64,000 nucleotides of DNA from Ditylenchus dipsaci (Eukaryota > Nematoda > Chromadorea > Rhabditida > Anguinidae), in contig SADC01000581.1 of NCBI GenBank assembly GCA_004194705.1, positions 1 through 64,000 of the forward strand. The letters are read 5' to 3'. The position numbers and the translations under genes are program-made. Numbering within the stretch: the stretch's first letter is position 1; each line of letters opens with the position of its first letter. This document shows, one piece after another, positions 1-10,747 of the stretch. The notes beneath the pieces are model-generated. The model searched no databases. It saw only the letters and a list, made by a program, of their open reading frames with translations, and was not told the DNA's origin.

Positions 1-280
1 CTCCCATGCTGAGCGTAGCTTATCACACAAAAAGCTTTTTTCGAGGCGTGAAGCTCATTCTTCTGCGATAACTGAAAATGGATGACGATTATAAGATGCC
101 TACAGACAAATTCCAGTGAAATAGCGTAAGGAGCGTAACAATGCGACAAAGAAAAGAGCAAAAAATAAGGATTTTTCCAAATTTCCGTATTTTGGACCAC
201 AGGGGGGACAAGGCAGATTTTCCGAAATTTTGGTCGAAATTCTTTTCCGAGTGTGATGTACCAAGCAAAACGGCATAAAA

Positions 281-900
281 TTTTGAGTCCATCTGCGTTT
301 ACAGAATTTCGAAATTCGATCCAGAAAAAGTTATGGCGCTTTGAAAGTGTCCCAAAAATCTTGGACCACCCGGTACTTTAGACAATCGCCTTTTTGGAAG
401 ACCGCCTTTAGGAAAATGGACAATAGGACAATTTACTCTAGGACAATTGCTTTTAGGACAATTTACAGAATGACAATAGACAGCAGGAGAATTGACTATA
501 GGACATACTGTTTTCAGACCCATAAAGTGATGATAGAACGTTTTAGCCAGTTAAAAATTGTCCAAAAGGGCTTTTCCAAAAAGACGATTGTCCTATTGTA
601 CATTGTCCTAGTGTCCCTTTTCCTAATGGCGGTTTTCCAAAGACATCATTGTCCTACTGTCCATTTTCCTGGCATTATTACTTTCCTTTTGACAAAATCA
701 AAGTTCGCACAAACGGTTTCGCCAAAACAAAGTATTTGTTTTGTGCGAAGTAACTACAGGGTGTAACAACAATTTCGGCCACTTTTAAACGGCCGTAACT
801 TTCGTCGCAGGTCAAATTTCAAAGGTGCAAGGTTCTAAGGTGATTTACCTTGGTCCCCTAAGGCAAAAGTCAAATTTTGGTCAAAAAAATTTTTTTAGAA
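281..900. repeat. Interspersed repeat with inner palindromic AGGACAATT array
   Basis: The outer parts (about 281-395 and 745-900) carry motifs also found at 22500-22570, 31354-31400 and 38574-38955: a GCGTTTACAGAA block, AAAGTTATGGC and an end resembling CAGGGTGT. Inside, about 380-690, the motif AGGACAATT (and its complement AATTGTCCT) recurs many times on the left in one orientation and on the right in the other, so the centre can fold back. No coding potential stands out. The class of the element is not clear; CAGGGTGT ends occur in several DNA transposon groups. Confidence 0.45.
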
Positions 901-1739
901 AGTCATCTTCCGCCACCTAAAAAACATGTTTTCTACACGTTAAAGATGCTAAAACACACGAAAAAAGTGGTCGCACGCCCTTTTTTCGATGACTACATAT
1001 ACTGTACTCCTGCCGAAAATTGATGGTGTTGTAGGTCAGAAGTTGTTGCTGGATGTCAAAAGCTATTTTAGACCAGATCTTTCGCGATATATGATGCAGA
1101 AAACGGACGGTACTTTTTTTTGGGCCGCTAATTACTCGTTTTGGCCGCTTATTTACTTTTTTCTGGCCGCTGGCTGCTCACAAACAAGATCATTTTGTCT
1201 AATAATTTATACTAAAATAATATTCGAAAATTCAAAAGGGTCACTTTTTGTACACTAAATTTTGTGCGGCAATTCGTATACATATTTTAATATTTGTTAT
1301 TATTTTCAGAATAATTCACTATCATACTTGAACGGGCGCGACGACGCCAGGGTGCGCCTAAAAGGCTTTGGAAAAAATTGGGACACCGATGCCGGCGCTC
1401 GGCGCCTTTTTGCAAATTGTGTAGTCAGGGGCCGGCGCCCCCTTTTTCTGTGCTTTTTCATACCTTTTCTTATTATAAAAATAGCCTTTTTTAATTGTTT
1501 CTAAACTGTGTTTTGTACTGATTCTTTCAGCTTTTTTTAGCTTTTATGATTCTTACAGCTCTAGTTTCTTTTAAATTCTATGTTATCATTCAACAGGATG
1601 GTCCGAAAAATCCCTGGTTTTAAACGTCCATAAACTTTTTTCTAAGGGCATATTTTAAAACTGCGGTTTTCCCTTTTCGCTTTTTCTTCACGGAAATTTT
1701 GTTTTTCATATAAAAAATAGCTGGAATGTGGCACGCCAA

Positions 1740-2224
1740 AGATTGCGCCATTTCAAAACTGGGCAAATTTAAATTGGGCCCGTTCAAATTGGGCCGATTC
1801 AAATTGGGTCACATTTTGACTGCGGAAAAAATACATGAATTTTAGATACGCAATAAAGCCATCATGACGCGACCGAAATTTAAGCACGTCAAAGGTGGTA
1901 TTAAAGCAGGGTTCATGACGAAAATTTCGAAAAAGGACATTTGGGTAAAAAAAGATTTTATTTCATTTTATCCCAGTGCTTATTGCTCTTTTGGAGCGAA
2001 AAAAAAGATTTTGACAAAAAACTTCAAAAATAAAAAAGATTTTGGGTCCCCAAAAGGACAATCACGAACCCTGTATTAAAGTGCATAGAGGGTCAAACTT
2101 CAGTCCGAAAAAAGACCCAATTTGAATTGGCCCGATTTGAACTGGGCCCAATTTGAATTGGCCCAATCTGACTGGTCCCAATTTTGAATTAGCCCAATTT
2201 AAAATGGCGCAATCTTTGGCGTGC
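1740..2224. mobile_element. Non-autonomous MULE-like element, about 485 bp
   Basis: Inverted ends GGCACGCCAAAGATTGCGCC (left) and its complement (right) bound the element. The flanks are CTGGAATGT (1731-1739) and CTGCAATGT (2225-2233), a 9-base target duplication with one mismatch. Just inside both ends is an array of short units of the type AATTGGGCC, inverted between sides. The centre (about 1905-2070) is a separate repeat also present, inverted, at 45860-46010. No open frame of note. A 9-bp duplication with long inverted ends is typical of Mutator-like elements; assignment is by that criterion only. Confidence 0.65.
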
Positions 2225-2972
2225 CTGCAATGTTTAAGAAAAGTAAACATTTGGATCCAAACACTTTTTAGGTCATTTTGAGAAGTTAACCAGCATTTTT
2301 ATCGATTTAAGTGATTGAAAGTCAAATTCAGGGATAAGTGCTGCAACACTACTTTATCACTATGTTGTAGCGCAGTTTAAGAGCTACAAACCGATTTCAC
2401 ATATTGGTTTTTCAAAATCGGAGTGTTGAGATATGACTTTTTGGAAAAACAAAAAATGACCGAAATCCAAGTTTTTTAACTTTTTTCGAATTTTCGTCAT
2501 TTTTTAAGTAAATTTGACGATACTGTCATATAGCATGTATCAAGAAAAGATGTATGTCAAGAAGATGTATCAAGTTTATGTATCAAGTCGCCAGTTTATT
2601 CAAGTTGATGTAATACCTCGTAATCATGCCAACCTTGCTTTGGCGTGATTGCATATTAAATATTTATGGGGCAGGAGTAAGATGCGGCAAATCACATTGC
2701 GACAAATTAAATTGCGGCAAAATCAGATTGCGGACAATTCAAATTGCGACAATTTCAAATTGCGGCAAAATGAAATTGCGGCAAAATAAAATTGCGACAA
2801 TTCAAATTGCGGCAAAATCAAATTGCGGCATAAGTGGGAGGGTCACATTGGGCTGCTATTTGGTTGATCGTTATTTTATACGTTAGGTATTTTCGTTCAC
2901 TTTGTGAGTAAATATTTGTATATCATTTTTCGTTTTCCTCCTGGCCTGACTTTACTTATTTGCTTCTTTCAG

Positions 2973-3108
2973 CTATGGAAAACGGATTCAGATTCAACAG
3001 TTGGTCGTCGAGTACTCCAATAGAACTGGTCTTCTCGCATGGAATTTTCTTGTTTCAATAGCCGCTCATCTAGAAAATATCAAGGGCGTTGATGTCGAGC
3101 CAAATTAG
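2973..3108 (+). CDS. Terminal coding exon of an unidentified gene, inside a transposon
   Basis: After a good acceptor (TGCTTCTTTCAG, ending 2972) one frame is open for 44 codons and ends in TAG at 3106-3108. The peptide runs from YGKRIQIQQLVVEYSNRTG to an acidic end HLENIKGVDVEPN, and codon use looks coding. A poly(A) signal AATAAA lies at 3147-3152. I do not recognise the family. The exon sits entirely between the ends of the 2669-4964 transposon, so it may be a captured gene fragment, or the host gene's last exon around which the element ends formed. No upstream exon could be assigned; the open stretch 989-1258 is the only candidate and is weak. Confidence 0.4.
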
Positions 3109-3367
3109 TTCACTATTACATTTTTGTTGTCTGTGGTTTGGATCTTAATAAAGAACAGGTGTTGTATACATGGTTAGCTATGTTCTAATGTTGAATTTAA
3201 TAGATTTAGTAGAGCAATTATGGTGGTGGTCAAGATTCGACACTTTTGCTGTCAAACAGCACGTTATGCTGTTTGATTGTTTTGCTGATTTTTGTACAGC
3301 TAGTCAATTTTTTGGTTTCTAGAAAATCTCATCTCACAAACAAGCCTCTTTAGACGGCAGCTTATTG

Positions 3368-4850
3368 CACGGCGTGTCAAACTGGTCAAAACACGAATTC
3401 CAGTTTTCCTCTCAGGACTAAAAAATTCAAAATTTTTTCGATCCATTTTTTGCCGATATTTTAGTGCTAGCAGATGAATGCATTGATCGCTGTTTCTTGT
3501 GCATCATTTTGCGTCAAGTTTGGACTTAAAAGAAAGCGGAAAGCATGCTCTACAAAACTATAGACAACAATTCAAATAATTAAAAATTTCCATCCATAAT
3601 TAAGCCGTTTAAAAATGCGTGAAATTTGCTCAAATTTTGGTGTTTTTGTTTTGGCTCTAATTCTGTCCAAAAGTCGAATTTTGGCAAACCATCCGTAATT
3701 ATTAAAGCTCCGGGTCTCGGCTATCCAATGCACTTTGAATTTTTGAAAAAAGTTGAAAACTCGCGATTTCCCAGCGCGCCGAATTTGGTCGCAATTTTTT
3801 CCTCGAAATTTAATGGACTTTTAAAACGTGTGGCGGCCCATTATTTTAACAAATATGGTTGATGTTAAGTATTGAAAAAAAGCCTTAGACTCTCCGCTTT
3901 CGTTTGAGTATTTACTGAGCTGAACATGTTTTAAAAATTTGATCTAGTCACACGTTTTAAAAGTCCATTAAATTTCGAGGAAAAAATTGCGACCAAAATT
4001 CGGCGCGCTGGGAAATCGCGAGTTTTCAACTTTTTTCAAAATTCAAAGTGCATTGGATAGCCGAGACCCGGAGCTTTAATAATTACGGATGGTTTGCCAA
4101 AATTCGACTTTTGGACAGAATTAGAGCCAAAACAAAAACACCAAAATTTGAGCAAATTTCACGCATTTTTAAACGGCTTAATTATGGATGGAAATTTTTA
4201 ATTATTTGGAATTGTGTCTATAGTTTTGTAGAGCATGCTTTCCGCTTTCTTTTAAGTCCAAACTTGACGCAAAATGATGCACAAGAAACAGCGATCAATG
4301 CATTCATCTGCTAGCACTAAAATATCGGCAAAAAATGGATCGAAAAAATTTTTGAATTTTTTAGTCCTGAGAGGAAAACTGGAATTCGTGTTTTTGACCT
4401 TCACCTGTTATATCCAAACCTTGTCATCTAAAAATGGTTCTAGTTTTAAAAAATTCTCCCCAAAAAATTCCAGCACGGTTCAAGCTTTTCAAATTTAAAT
4501 TTTGTTATTTTCCAAAATGTAATTAGAGGGAAAGCTGAGTATTGTATCATAAAAAATTGAACTTGAAAGGCAAAACCTTGCTGGAACTTTTGGCGAGAAC
4601 CTGATAAAACTAGAACCATTTTTAGATGTAATAGTTTTGGATATAACAGGAGAGAGCCGTGTTTTTGACCAGTTTGACACGCCGTGGGAGGCTTGTACCT
4701 CGATTTTTTCGAAATTCTTTTACTTGTACTTTAGTTTTAAAAAAACTCAAAAAAAAATAGCAAAAAATGCAAGCCAGACAAAAAATTTCGAAAAATTTTT
4801 TGTCTCTCGCAACGAAAAGAGGTAATTCGTGTTTTTTGACCAGTTTGACA
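3368..4850. repeat. Large palindrome with a second inverted-repeat element nested in its right arm
   Basis: The left arm begins ACGGCGTGTCAAACTGGTC (about 3369) and its complement ends near 4850. Arms of roughly 450 bases (about 3395-3855 and 3945-4398) match closely as reverse complements, for example around GAATGCATTGATCGCTGTTT on the left. The right arm is interrupted at 4404-4650 by a separate element with ends CCTGTTATATCC and GGATATAACAGG. The phrase CGTGTTTTTGACC is present on both sides of that insert. The palindrome itself lies inside the 2669-4964 transposon, giving three levels of nesting. Confidence 0.75.
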
Positions 4851-5000
4851 CGCCGTGATTGAGACCACATAGTGGTGGCAGATTAAGCATTACTTGAAAG
4901 TTTCAAATTTGATTACCGCAATTTGATTTGTCGCAATGTGATTTGCCGCATCTTACTCCTGCCCATATTTATGTGTATGAGACTCTATTTTCTGTGGTTT

Positions 5001-5809
5001 TACAGTCCAGTCTCGATTAACCGGCACCCATCGGGACGGCCCGTAGGTGTCGGTTAATCAAGGGTGTCGGATTAGCGAGACTTTATGACTAAAAAATCTC
5101 AAGGGTGTCGGTTTATCGACTTTCTTATGTACATGCAAGAGATAATAACATTTATTCCAAACAAATAACATTCATTCAACGATGTAAACCGAGTCCGGGA
5201 CTCAAAACGGCTTCTAGTTTTTTAAACGAAAAATTGAAAATCTGATATTTATGATCTACGTCTACTTTTCAATTTCACGTCGAATAAGCTTATAATGAAG
5301 AATTTGCAAAAAAAAATAAAAAAAATTGGCGGTGTCCATGGGCCGGGGTGGAACTCTTGAATTCAAAGAAATACCGTATTTTTCTCTATTAAACCCCAAT
5401 GAGGGATAATTTTTCACCCTCGAAAAATCCGAAAATTGTCAATCAAAAATGGCTTTAACTCTGAAATCCTAGTAAAAAAATAGGGGGTGGGGGTTTATTA
5501 GAGAGTGGAGGATTAATAGATAAATTACGGTAGACTCTTTGATATGTATGCTTTGACAAAAAGCTTAACCACTGCGCCGTGCAAACACGTCTCAAAGTCC
5601 GAAGTGAACCATTTCACGTTTTGAAAAGCCGTGGCAAGAGAAATAGCAAAAAATGAAGGGGATTTAATAGAATTCGGCGGTATTTTAAAAAAAGTTTGAG
5701 CATATGCAGGGTGTCGGTTTATCAAGGGTAGCTTCATTAAAAGGGACCCGCCGAAGGGTGTCGGTTAACTGAAGGTGTCTAAGTGTCGGTTAATCGAGAC
5801 TCGACTGTA
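5001..5809. mobile_element. Mariner-type non-autonomous element with TA flanks
   Basis: It begins TA-CAGTCCAGTCTCGATTAACC and ends GGTTAATCGAGACTCGACTG-TA. Internal copies of GGTGTCGGTTAATC-like sequence repeat near both ends. The CAGTCGAGTCTCGAT...ATCGAGACTCGACTG end type with TA duplication is common to Tc1/mariner-derived MITEs in animals. A second MITE (5372-5532, ends TACCGTATT / AATTACGGTA) is nested inside. No transposase frame is present. Confidence 0.7.
5372..5532. mobile_element. MITE of the TACCGTATT...CTCTATTA family, nested copy
   Basis: The ends TACCGTATT and AATTACGGTA are inverted, and the CTCTATTAA / TTAATAGA blocks follow. The centre contains AATTGTCAATCAAAAATGGC, shared with other copies. 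Members of the same family lie at 20122-20352, 24719-24881, 28629-28887, 46044-46183 and 47405-47650. The TA at each end fits a mariner-type target. Confidence 0.7.
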
Positions 5810-6154
5810 TTGTTTCCCCTTTTCAGAGTTTCCATGATGTTGCTCCGATCAAATATTTTTGTCCAAGTATTATCAAGAGGTGCTATGCTCTCCATTCTTG
5901 AATACTGCTATGGCTACCGGTGCTGCTTCGCCTAAGTGTTTTCCGCCTTCTAATTCTAATGACTCTACCTATTCACTGGACAAATGGGATCTTTCTATTG
6001 GGCTTGTGATTTACCGAATGCCAGTGGTCATGCAATCGATTTCCAAAGTCGAAAAGAGGTTTTCCGGCATGTGCACAGAAAAAGCAGAGCAGGTGTCGCT
6101 GAAGTCGGATTATGAGCTCTAAACTGAAAAAGACGAAATGTGGGTTTGGCACTA

Positions 6155-6428
6155 ATTCGGTTTAGCCCACACCTCCAATTTTCGAATATTTCTAGGGTAA
6201 GAGTATTAATACTCTTGATCACTATGCGAAGGCACAAACAGGAATTTGGCACTCATCGTTTCATCTTTCGTTCTTACGTATCTGATTTTGTATGGCGAAG
6301 GAAATTCGCTGATGTTGATATTATGTTCCATTCCAAATTTCTGTTTGTGCCTTCGCATAGTGATCAAGAGTATTATACTCTTACCCTAGGAATATTCGAA
6401 AATTGGAGGTGTGGGCTAAACCGAATTA
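6155..6428. repeat. Palindromic repeat, arms about 110 bp
   Basis: Left-arm sequence TTCGGTTTAGCCCACACCTC (about 6158) recurs as its complement ending near 6425. The arms also share GATCACTATGCGAAGGCACA and its complement, leaving a centre of about 60 bases. It lies just upstream of the exons at 6908-7437. No coding signal of its own. Confidence 0.75.
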
Positions 6429-6907
6429 TACCGTGGGTTTTTATTGGATTTTTACCTATTGTGGCCTGCGATATCAAACAACCTTTTTCGACTGAATTCG
6501 AGGTGGTGGAGGCTTGACAGGCGTGCTTTTGTCCCGGTGACTATATTTAGTTATCATATCTTAGAGGGAACCCGTAGAGGCCACCTGATTAACCGTATAA
6601 TTTCTTGTATGTCACACGATGAATTATAGAATTGATTCGGTTGGTCTCATCCTTAGTCAATATGACCACCCACTCATTGTGACTTCGAATGAGACGCGCC
6701 GAATCAACTGTGGTTTTGCTCGTATATTACACTAGAAATTCTACAGTTAACTTCGGAAATCTCACTCTGAGTCAGAATTAGCAGGTGGTCATTCTGAGTC
6801 ATTTAAAAAAAACAGTCAGCGGTACAGAAACACGCCTCATCCTCCCCCACTTCCAAAGTCAGTCAAGAAAGTTTTTTGGAGTCTTTTTTACTATTTTTTC
6901 ATTTCAG

Positions 6908-7437
6908 TATGCTAAAAAAGCGCAAGCTAAATGAACTTGAAGGCAAGGATGTCAGCGCTATCGACGACGAAATAGGAACTGCCAACAAGGACCTGGAACA
7001 ACAGTGGGAAGCAACTCGTCAGGAATTGGTGAGCAAGTACAAGTTGGATGATCTCTCTGCCCTCAGCTACGACTCTGATCCGCACACCATGTGGAAGCAG
7101 TGGAAACACAAATTGCTATTGCTTGTTCGACAGAAAAATGCAGCCTTCGATTCCAACTATGTGCCATCAAAAAAAGAGGTGAAAGGCTACGCTTCACCCT
7201 GGATTGTGCCATAACTCAAGAATAATGGCGAGCCACTCAGACAGGTGGCCTTATTATGGTTATGAACCAGTTCATGATAAAGGTTGCTATTTTCAGACGG
7301 CTGAAAAGTGCTTAAGCAATATCGTGAGAAGCGAAATTCCCGTGAAGATCCTGGGAAATGCACCGCTGTCCTATGTTCGACGTGAATATCCTAAGAAGCT
7401 GCAGAAAATTCTTAAGACTGAGAAGACTGGGACAGTG
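6908..7437 (+). CDS. Unidentified gene fragment, two spliced exons
   Basis: Exon 6908-7178 follows ATTTCAG and ends at GAG|GTGAAA; exon 7297-7437 follows ATTTTCAG and ends at GTG|GTACGTG. Both are open and joined in phase 0, giving about 137 residues: a lysine-rich start (LKKRKLNELEGKDVSAIDDE), an acidic/coiled stretch, a tryptophan-rich WKQWKHKLLLLV segment and a basic end ending LQKILKTEKTGTV. I recognise no family. An upstream exon at 5827-5881 (SFHDVAPIKYFCPSIIK, ending AG|GTGCTA) would join in phase, but this is only possible, not shown. No downstream exon was found. The second exon and its flanks were duplicated at 8090-8397 as a broken copy. Confidence 0.5.
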
Positions 7438-8089
7438 GTACGTGAATTTTGCTCTTATCTCACTTTGTTTTATGAAAACTTGGATTTTATTGTCCACTAA
7501 AGCTGTAAATGTTTCTTTCGCACTGGGCAGTAGCATAAGAATTTTTTATGAAAAGGGGGTGAAAAGGGTAAAAAATGTTTTAAATAACTTAACGGCCATT
7601 TATAGGCCATTTTAGAAATTCTATGAACGCAGTTTGACTCAGAATTTTGATAAGAGTTTAGATTTCACATAAAAAACTGGTGACTGACCCAAAATGTCTC
7701 CGATTATCAGAGGGTGCGAATGTTTCAATAGAACCCCCGTGGGCTCTATTAGAAAATATACGGTAGTTTCCTTGCTGGCTTTCGTAGTTTCCACTATTGG
7801 TTTTGTGTTTCTCATCGATAAAAAAACTCCGGGTCTAACAACGCAGGGAATCTATAGCCACGATGTTGGGCTAAGGCCTCTGTTAGAGTAATTTACCGTA
7901 GGCATAATATGCTAGATAATACCCCGTACAAGTTAGATTGTCAAGTAATATTTCAAACAAGGGTACTTTAAAAGTAGGCTGAAAACCATAGTATCATGCG
8001 CGTAGCCAGTATGCGGCTGAGGGGGCTTTAGCCCCCCTGTCAAATTTTTTTATAAAAAATTGTTAATTAAAAACACCATAAAACTCTTC

Positions 8090-8397
8090 ACCCTGGATTG
8101 TGTCAGAGCTCAAGAATAATGGCGAGCCACTCAGACAGGTGACCTTATTGTGGTTATGAACCAGTTTATGATAAAGGTTGCTTTTTCCAGGCGGCATAAA
8201 AGTGCTTAAGCAATATCGTGAGAAGCGAAATTCCCGTGAAGATCCTGGGAAATGCACCGCTGTCCTATGTTCGACGTGAATATCCTAAGAAGCTGCAGAA
8301 AATTCTTAAGACTGAAAAGACTGGGACAGTGTTACGTGAGTTTTGCTTTTATCCCACTTTGTGTAATGAGAATTCGGATTTTATTGTTCAATAAAGT
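8090..8397 (+). pseudogene. Degenerate duplicate of the exon at 7297-7437
   Basis: About 300 bases match 7193-7500, from TTCACCCTGGATTGTG through the exon and past its end. In this copy the codons corresponding to GCT GAA AAG read GCA TAA AAG, introducing a stop. The donor GTG|GTACGTG has become GTG|TTACGTG, losing the GT. The copy therefore can be neither translated nor spliced as the original is, and is best seen as a pseudo-exon. Confidence 0.7.
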
Positions 8398-9000
8398 TGT
8401 AAACATTTTCTTTTGTACCAGGCGGTAACAAAGAAAATTTAAAATATTTGGAGGTAGGTTTCTTACTGCTCTCCATGTTTTCCACAATTTTTTTGCATTT
8501 GTCAGACTTGGTCTTATTCGTCAGGCTTGGTCCTCGAAACCAACAAGCAAAATCTGAAGCGCAGGGTGTGTCAAGAAATTTCCTGGCATGGAAATGGTGA
8601 TAAGTTTTTTATAGCGCGTTTTTTTTCTAATTCTGTTTTCGCCAATTGATTTTTCGTGAGACCAAAAGGAGACCAAACCGTAATTTAAACGCTTTACAAG
8701 AAGTGCTACCAATTTCCAGTGATTTTAAAAGAGACTTGAGAAAGTAATAAGTCGTAAATATTTACCATGATTTTTTTTTAAATTTTCCTGTAGTGTTCAT
8801 TGTGAATCGCTACTTTAACTGAGAAACTTTTAAAAAGACAGTCCATGTGAAACATGCATATTGACCGAAATATATACATTTTAAAAAACCTACTCAAACT
8901 TTTTTCTTGATTTTCACCATTCTGTTATAAATGTTGATTTTCACTCATTTTCACACAGTCTTCTGTGAACATTCGTTTTCATTAGGACCGGCTCGAATCG

Positions 9001-10380
9001 CGCTTTCGTTTAGGGTATTTAACTGCTATCATTTCTTTAAACAAATCCTGAAACACCCGCTTTTTGGGAAAAAGGCGTTTCCAAAATGCAATTTTTTTGT
9101 GAAAAATATCAATTTCTCAATTTTCGATAAAGTCCTGACCTGATTTTTTGTTACACATTTTGATTCAGCATAAAAAACTCAACAAACTGGATGAAAAACA
9201 TTTCGGGTCGAGGTTGGGGATGTTAAAGTCATAGCCATTTGAATTTCCCATCTTACATGAAATCTCCCACAGGAATTTCCCCTAACTTTTTTCTGCAAAG
9301 AAAAACCTTAATTCGGACACCGGGTTCATATTCAGCGTGGTCGATTCGCATGTGAAACTGCTTTAACTTGATGGCGAGCCATTGAATGGAGAGCAGGATG
9401 GATGTGGAAGGGGGGGGTGTACTAGGTGCCCCCAGGATGGATGTTAGTACAACCCTCTTTACATGGCTGCGTATGTTTCACACTGAAAGTATATGTTACA
9501 TGTTTTTACTGTTTTTCGTACAAGGGTGATAAACTTAAGTGACTGAGTGAAATAGGTTGTACTCTCTAAAATAGGGTATTATTTCCCTAAATATGAAGTA
9601 TTGAATGGAGGGCAAGATGGATGTGGAAGGGGGTGTACTAGGTGCCCCCTGAAAATTTGCGATTCGAGAGAGCACCTAGTACACCCCCCTTTCCACATCG
9701 ATTTTTCTTTAACTTTTATGATTGCATATCCTTCATCTCGGGGCGCCCCGGGGACACCTAGTGCACCCCCCCCCCCCCTTCCACATCCATCCTGCCCTCC
9801 ATTCAATACTTCATATTTAGGGAAATGGATGATGTGGAAGGGGGGGGGTGTAATAGGTGCCACATTTAACTTGAAAAACTCGCCTTAATATTTTCACTTC
9901 CCCTCGATACAAAAAGTTTTAAACATGCTTTTAGAGAATTATAGAACAATTATAAGAATCATTTTAAATAACTTTATGTCTTAAGTTGAATTTGAAATCT
10001 TAAAACGAATTTTTCAAGTTAAAACAGTTTCACATGCAAATTGATCATTTAAACACGAATCCAGTGTCAGCCTTGAGGTTTGTCTTAGGAGAAAAAATTT
10101 ATGGGAATTCATGCGGGAAATTTTGTGTGAGATGGGAAATTCAAACGGCTGTAACTATACCTTCCCACTCTCGAATCGCAATTTTTTTCAGCTAGTGTGT
10201 TCAGTTTTTCATGCTGAATCAGAATCTTCGAGAGAAGTCAGGTCAAGACACTAAGAAAAAGGAAGAAATCGGCATTTTTTACAAAAACAATTTTTTGGAA
10301 AAAACAATTTTTTCAAAAAAGCGGGTGTTGCTACAGTTTTCAAGGAGTAAAGAAAAAAAGCTTTAAAGAAAGCGAAACTT
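9001..10380. repeat. Large imperfect inverted-repeat block
   Basis: Several blocks recur in inverted order: CGCTTTCGTTTAG near 9000 with AAGCGAAACTTAAAG near 10370; AACACCCGCTTTTTGGGAA near 9050 with its counterpart near 10315; the GAATTTCCCATCTTACAT block near 9240 with ATGTG..GATGGGAAATTC near 10130. The centre, 9380-9845, contains three copies of a GGATGTGGAAGGGGG unit, two arranged as an inverted pair (9590-9640 and 9770-9830). No coding region recognised. Confidence 0.6.
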
Positions 10381-10381
10381 A

Positions 10382-10747
10382 AAGGGGGGAAGCCATTTAG
10401 GTTTGAAAAAGTGGCTTCCATGGCGCAGTGCGTAAGTGCTCGCGTTTTTTGGCCCAAATAGTGTTTTTTTAGTGTTGCAGGTCAATCCCACGTAGGGGCA
10501 CACTATTTTTTTTTGGCTTTTTGGCCAGTTTAGAGGTAATTAGACTTTTTTGACGCCAGAATCGGGATCAACGACCCAAATTACCTCTAAACTGGCCAAA
10601 AAAGCCAAAAAAAAATAGTGTGCCCCTACGTGGGTTTGAACCTGCAACACCAAAAAAACACCATTTTGGCCAAAAAAACGCGAGAACTTACGCACTGCGC
10701 CATGGAAGCCACTTTTTCAAACCTAAATGGCTTCTCCCCCTTTAAGC
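10382..10747. repeat. Palindrome whose arms look like tRNA-derived SINE heads
   Basis: Each arm of about 165 bases carries an A-box-like TGGCGCAGTGCGTAAGTGC (left arm about 10422-10440; inverted on the right) and a B-box-like GCAGGTTCAAACCCACG (right arm, complement of 10629-10645; the left copy has lost a base). The spacing of about 45 bases between boxes is compatible with a tRNA-like promoter with an enlarged anticodon region. The two arms point away from each other across a centre near 10560. This is inferred from box similarity; no tRNA species is assigned. Confidence 0.55.

Larger units (their letters stand above)
2669..4964. mobile_element. MULE-like transposon with perfect 9-bp target duplication
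   Basis: The left end reads GGGCAGGAGTAAGATGCGGC and the right end is its reverse complement; complementarity continues through the CAAATCACATTGCGACAAAT block. The flanks are identical: ATATTTATG at 2660-2668 and 4965-4973. Inside the left end, about 2700-2835, an AATTGCGGCAAAA-type unit of roughly 15 bases is repeated about eight times. The element holds a plausible terminal coding exon (2973-3108) and a large palindrome (3368-4850) that itself contains another inverted-repeat element. No transposase is seen, so it is probably non-autonomous. The 9-bp duplication points to the Mutator superfamily. Confidence 0.8.

Noticed and set aside
989..1258. Open frame beginning TTYTVLLPKIDGVVGQKLLL
   Set aside because: The first 40 codons look faintly protein-like but there is no acceptor, no partner exon and the end runs into low-complexity sequence.
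9579..9888. Overlapping frames of about 95 codons on both strands
   Set aside because: They arise from a palindrome containing GGATGTGGAAGGGGG units; both strands are open because the sequence is its own complement.
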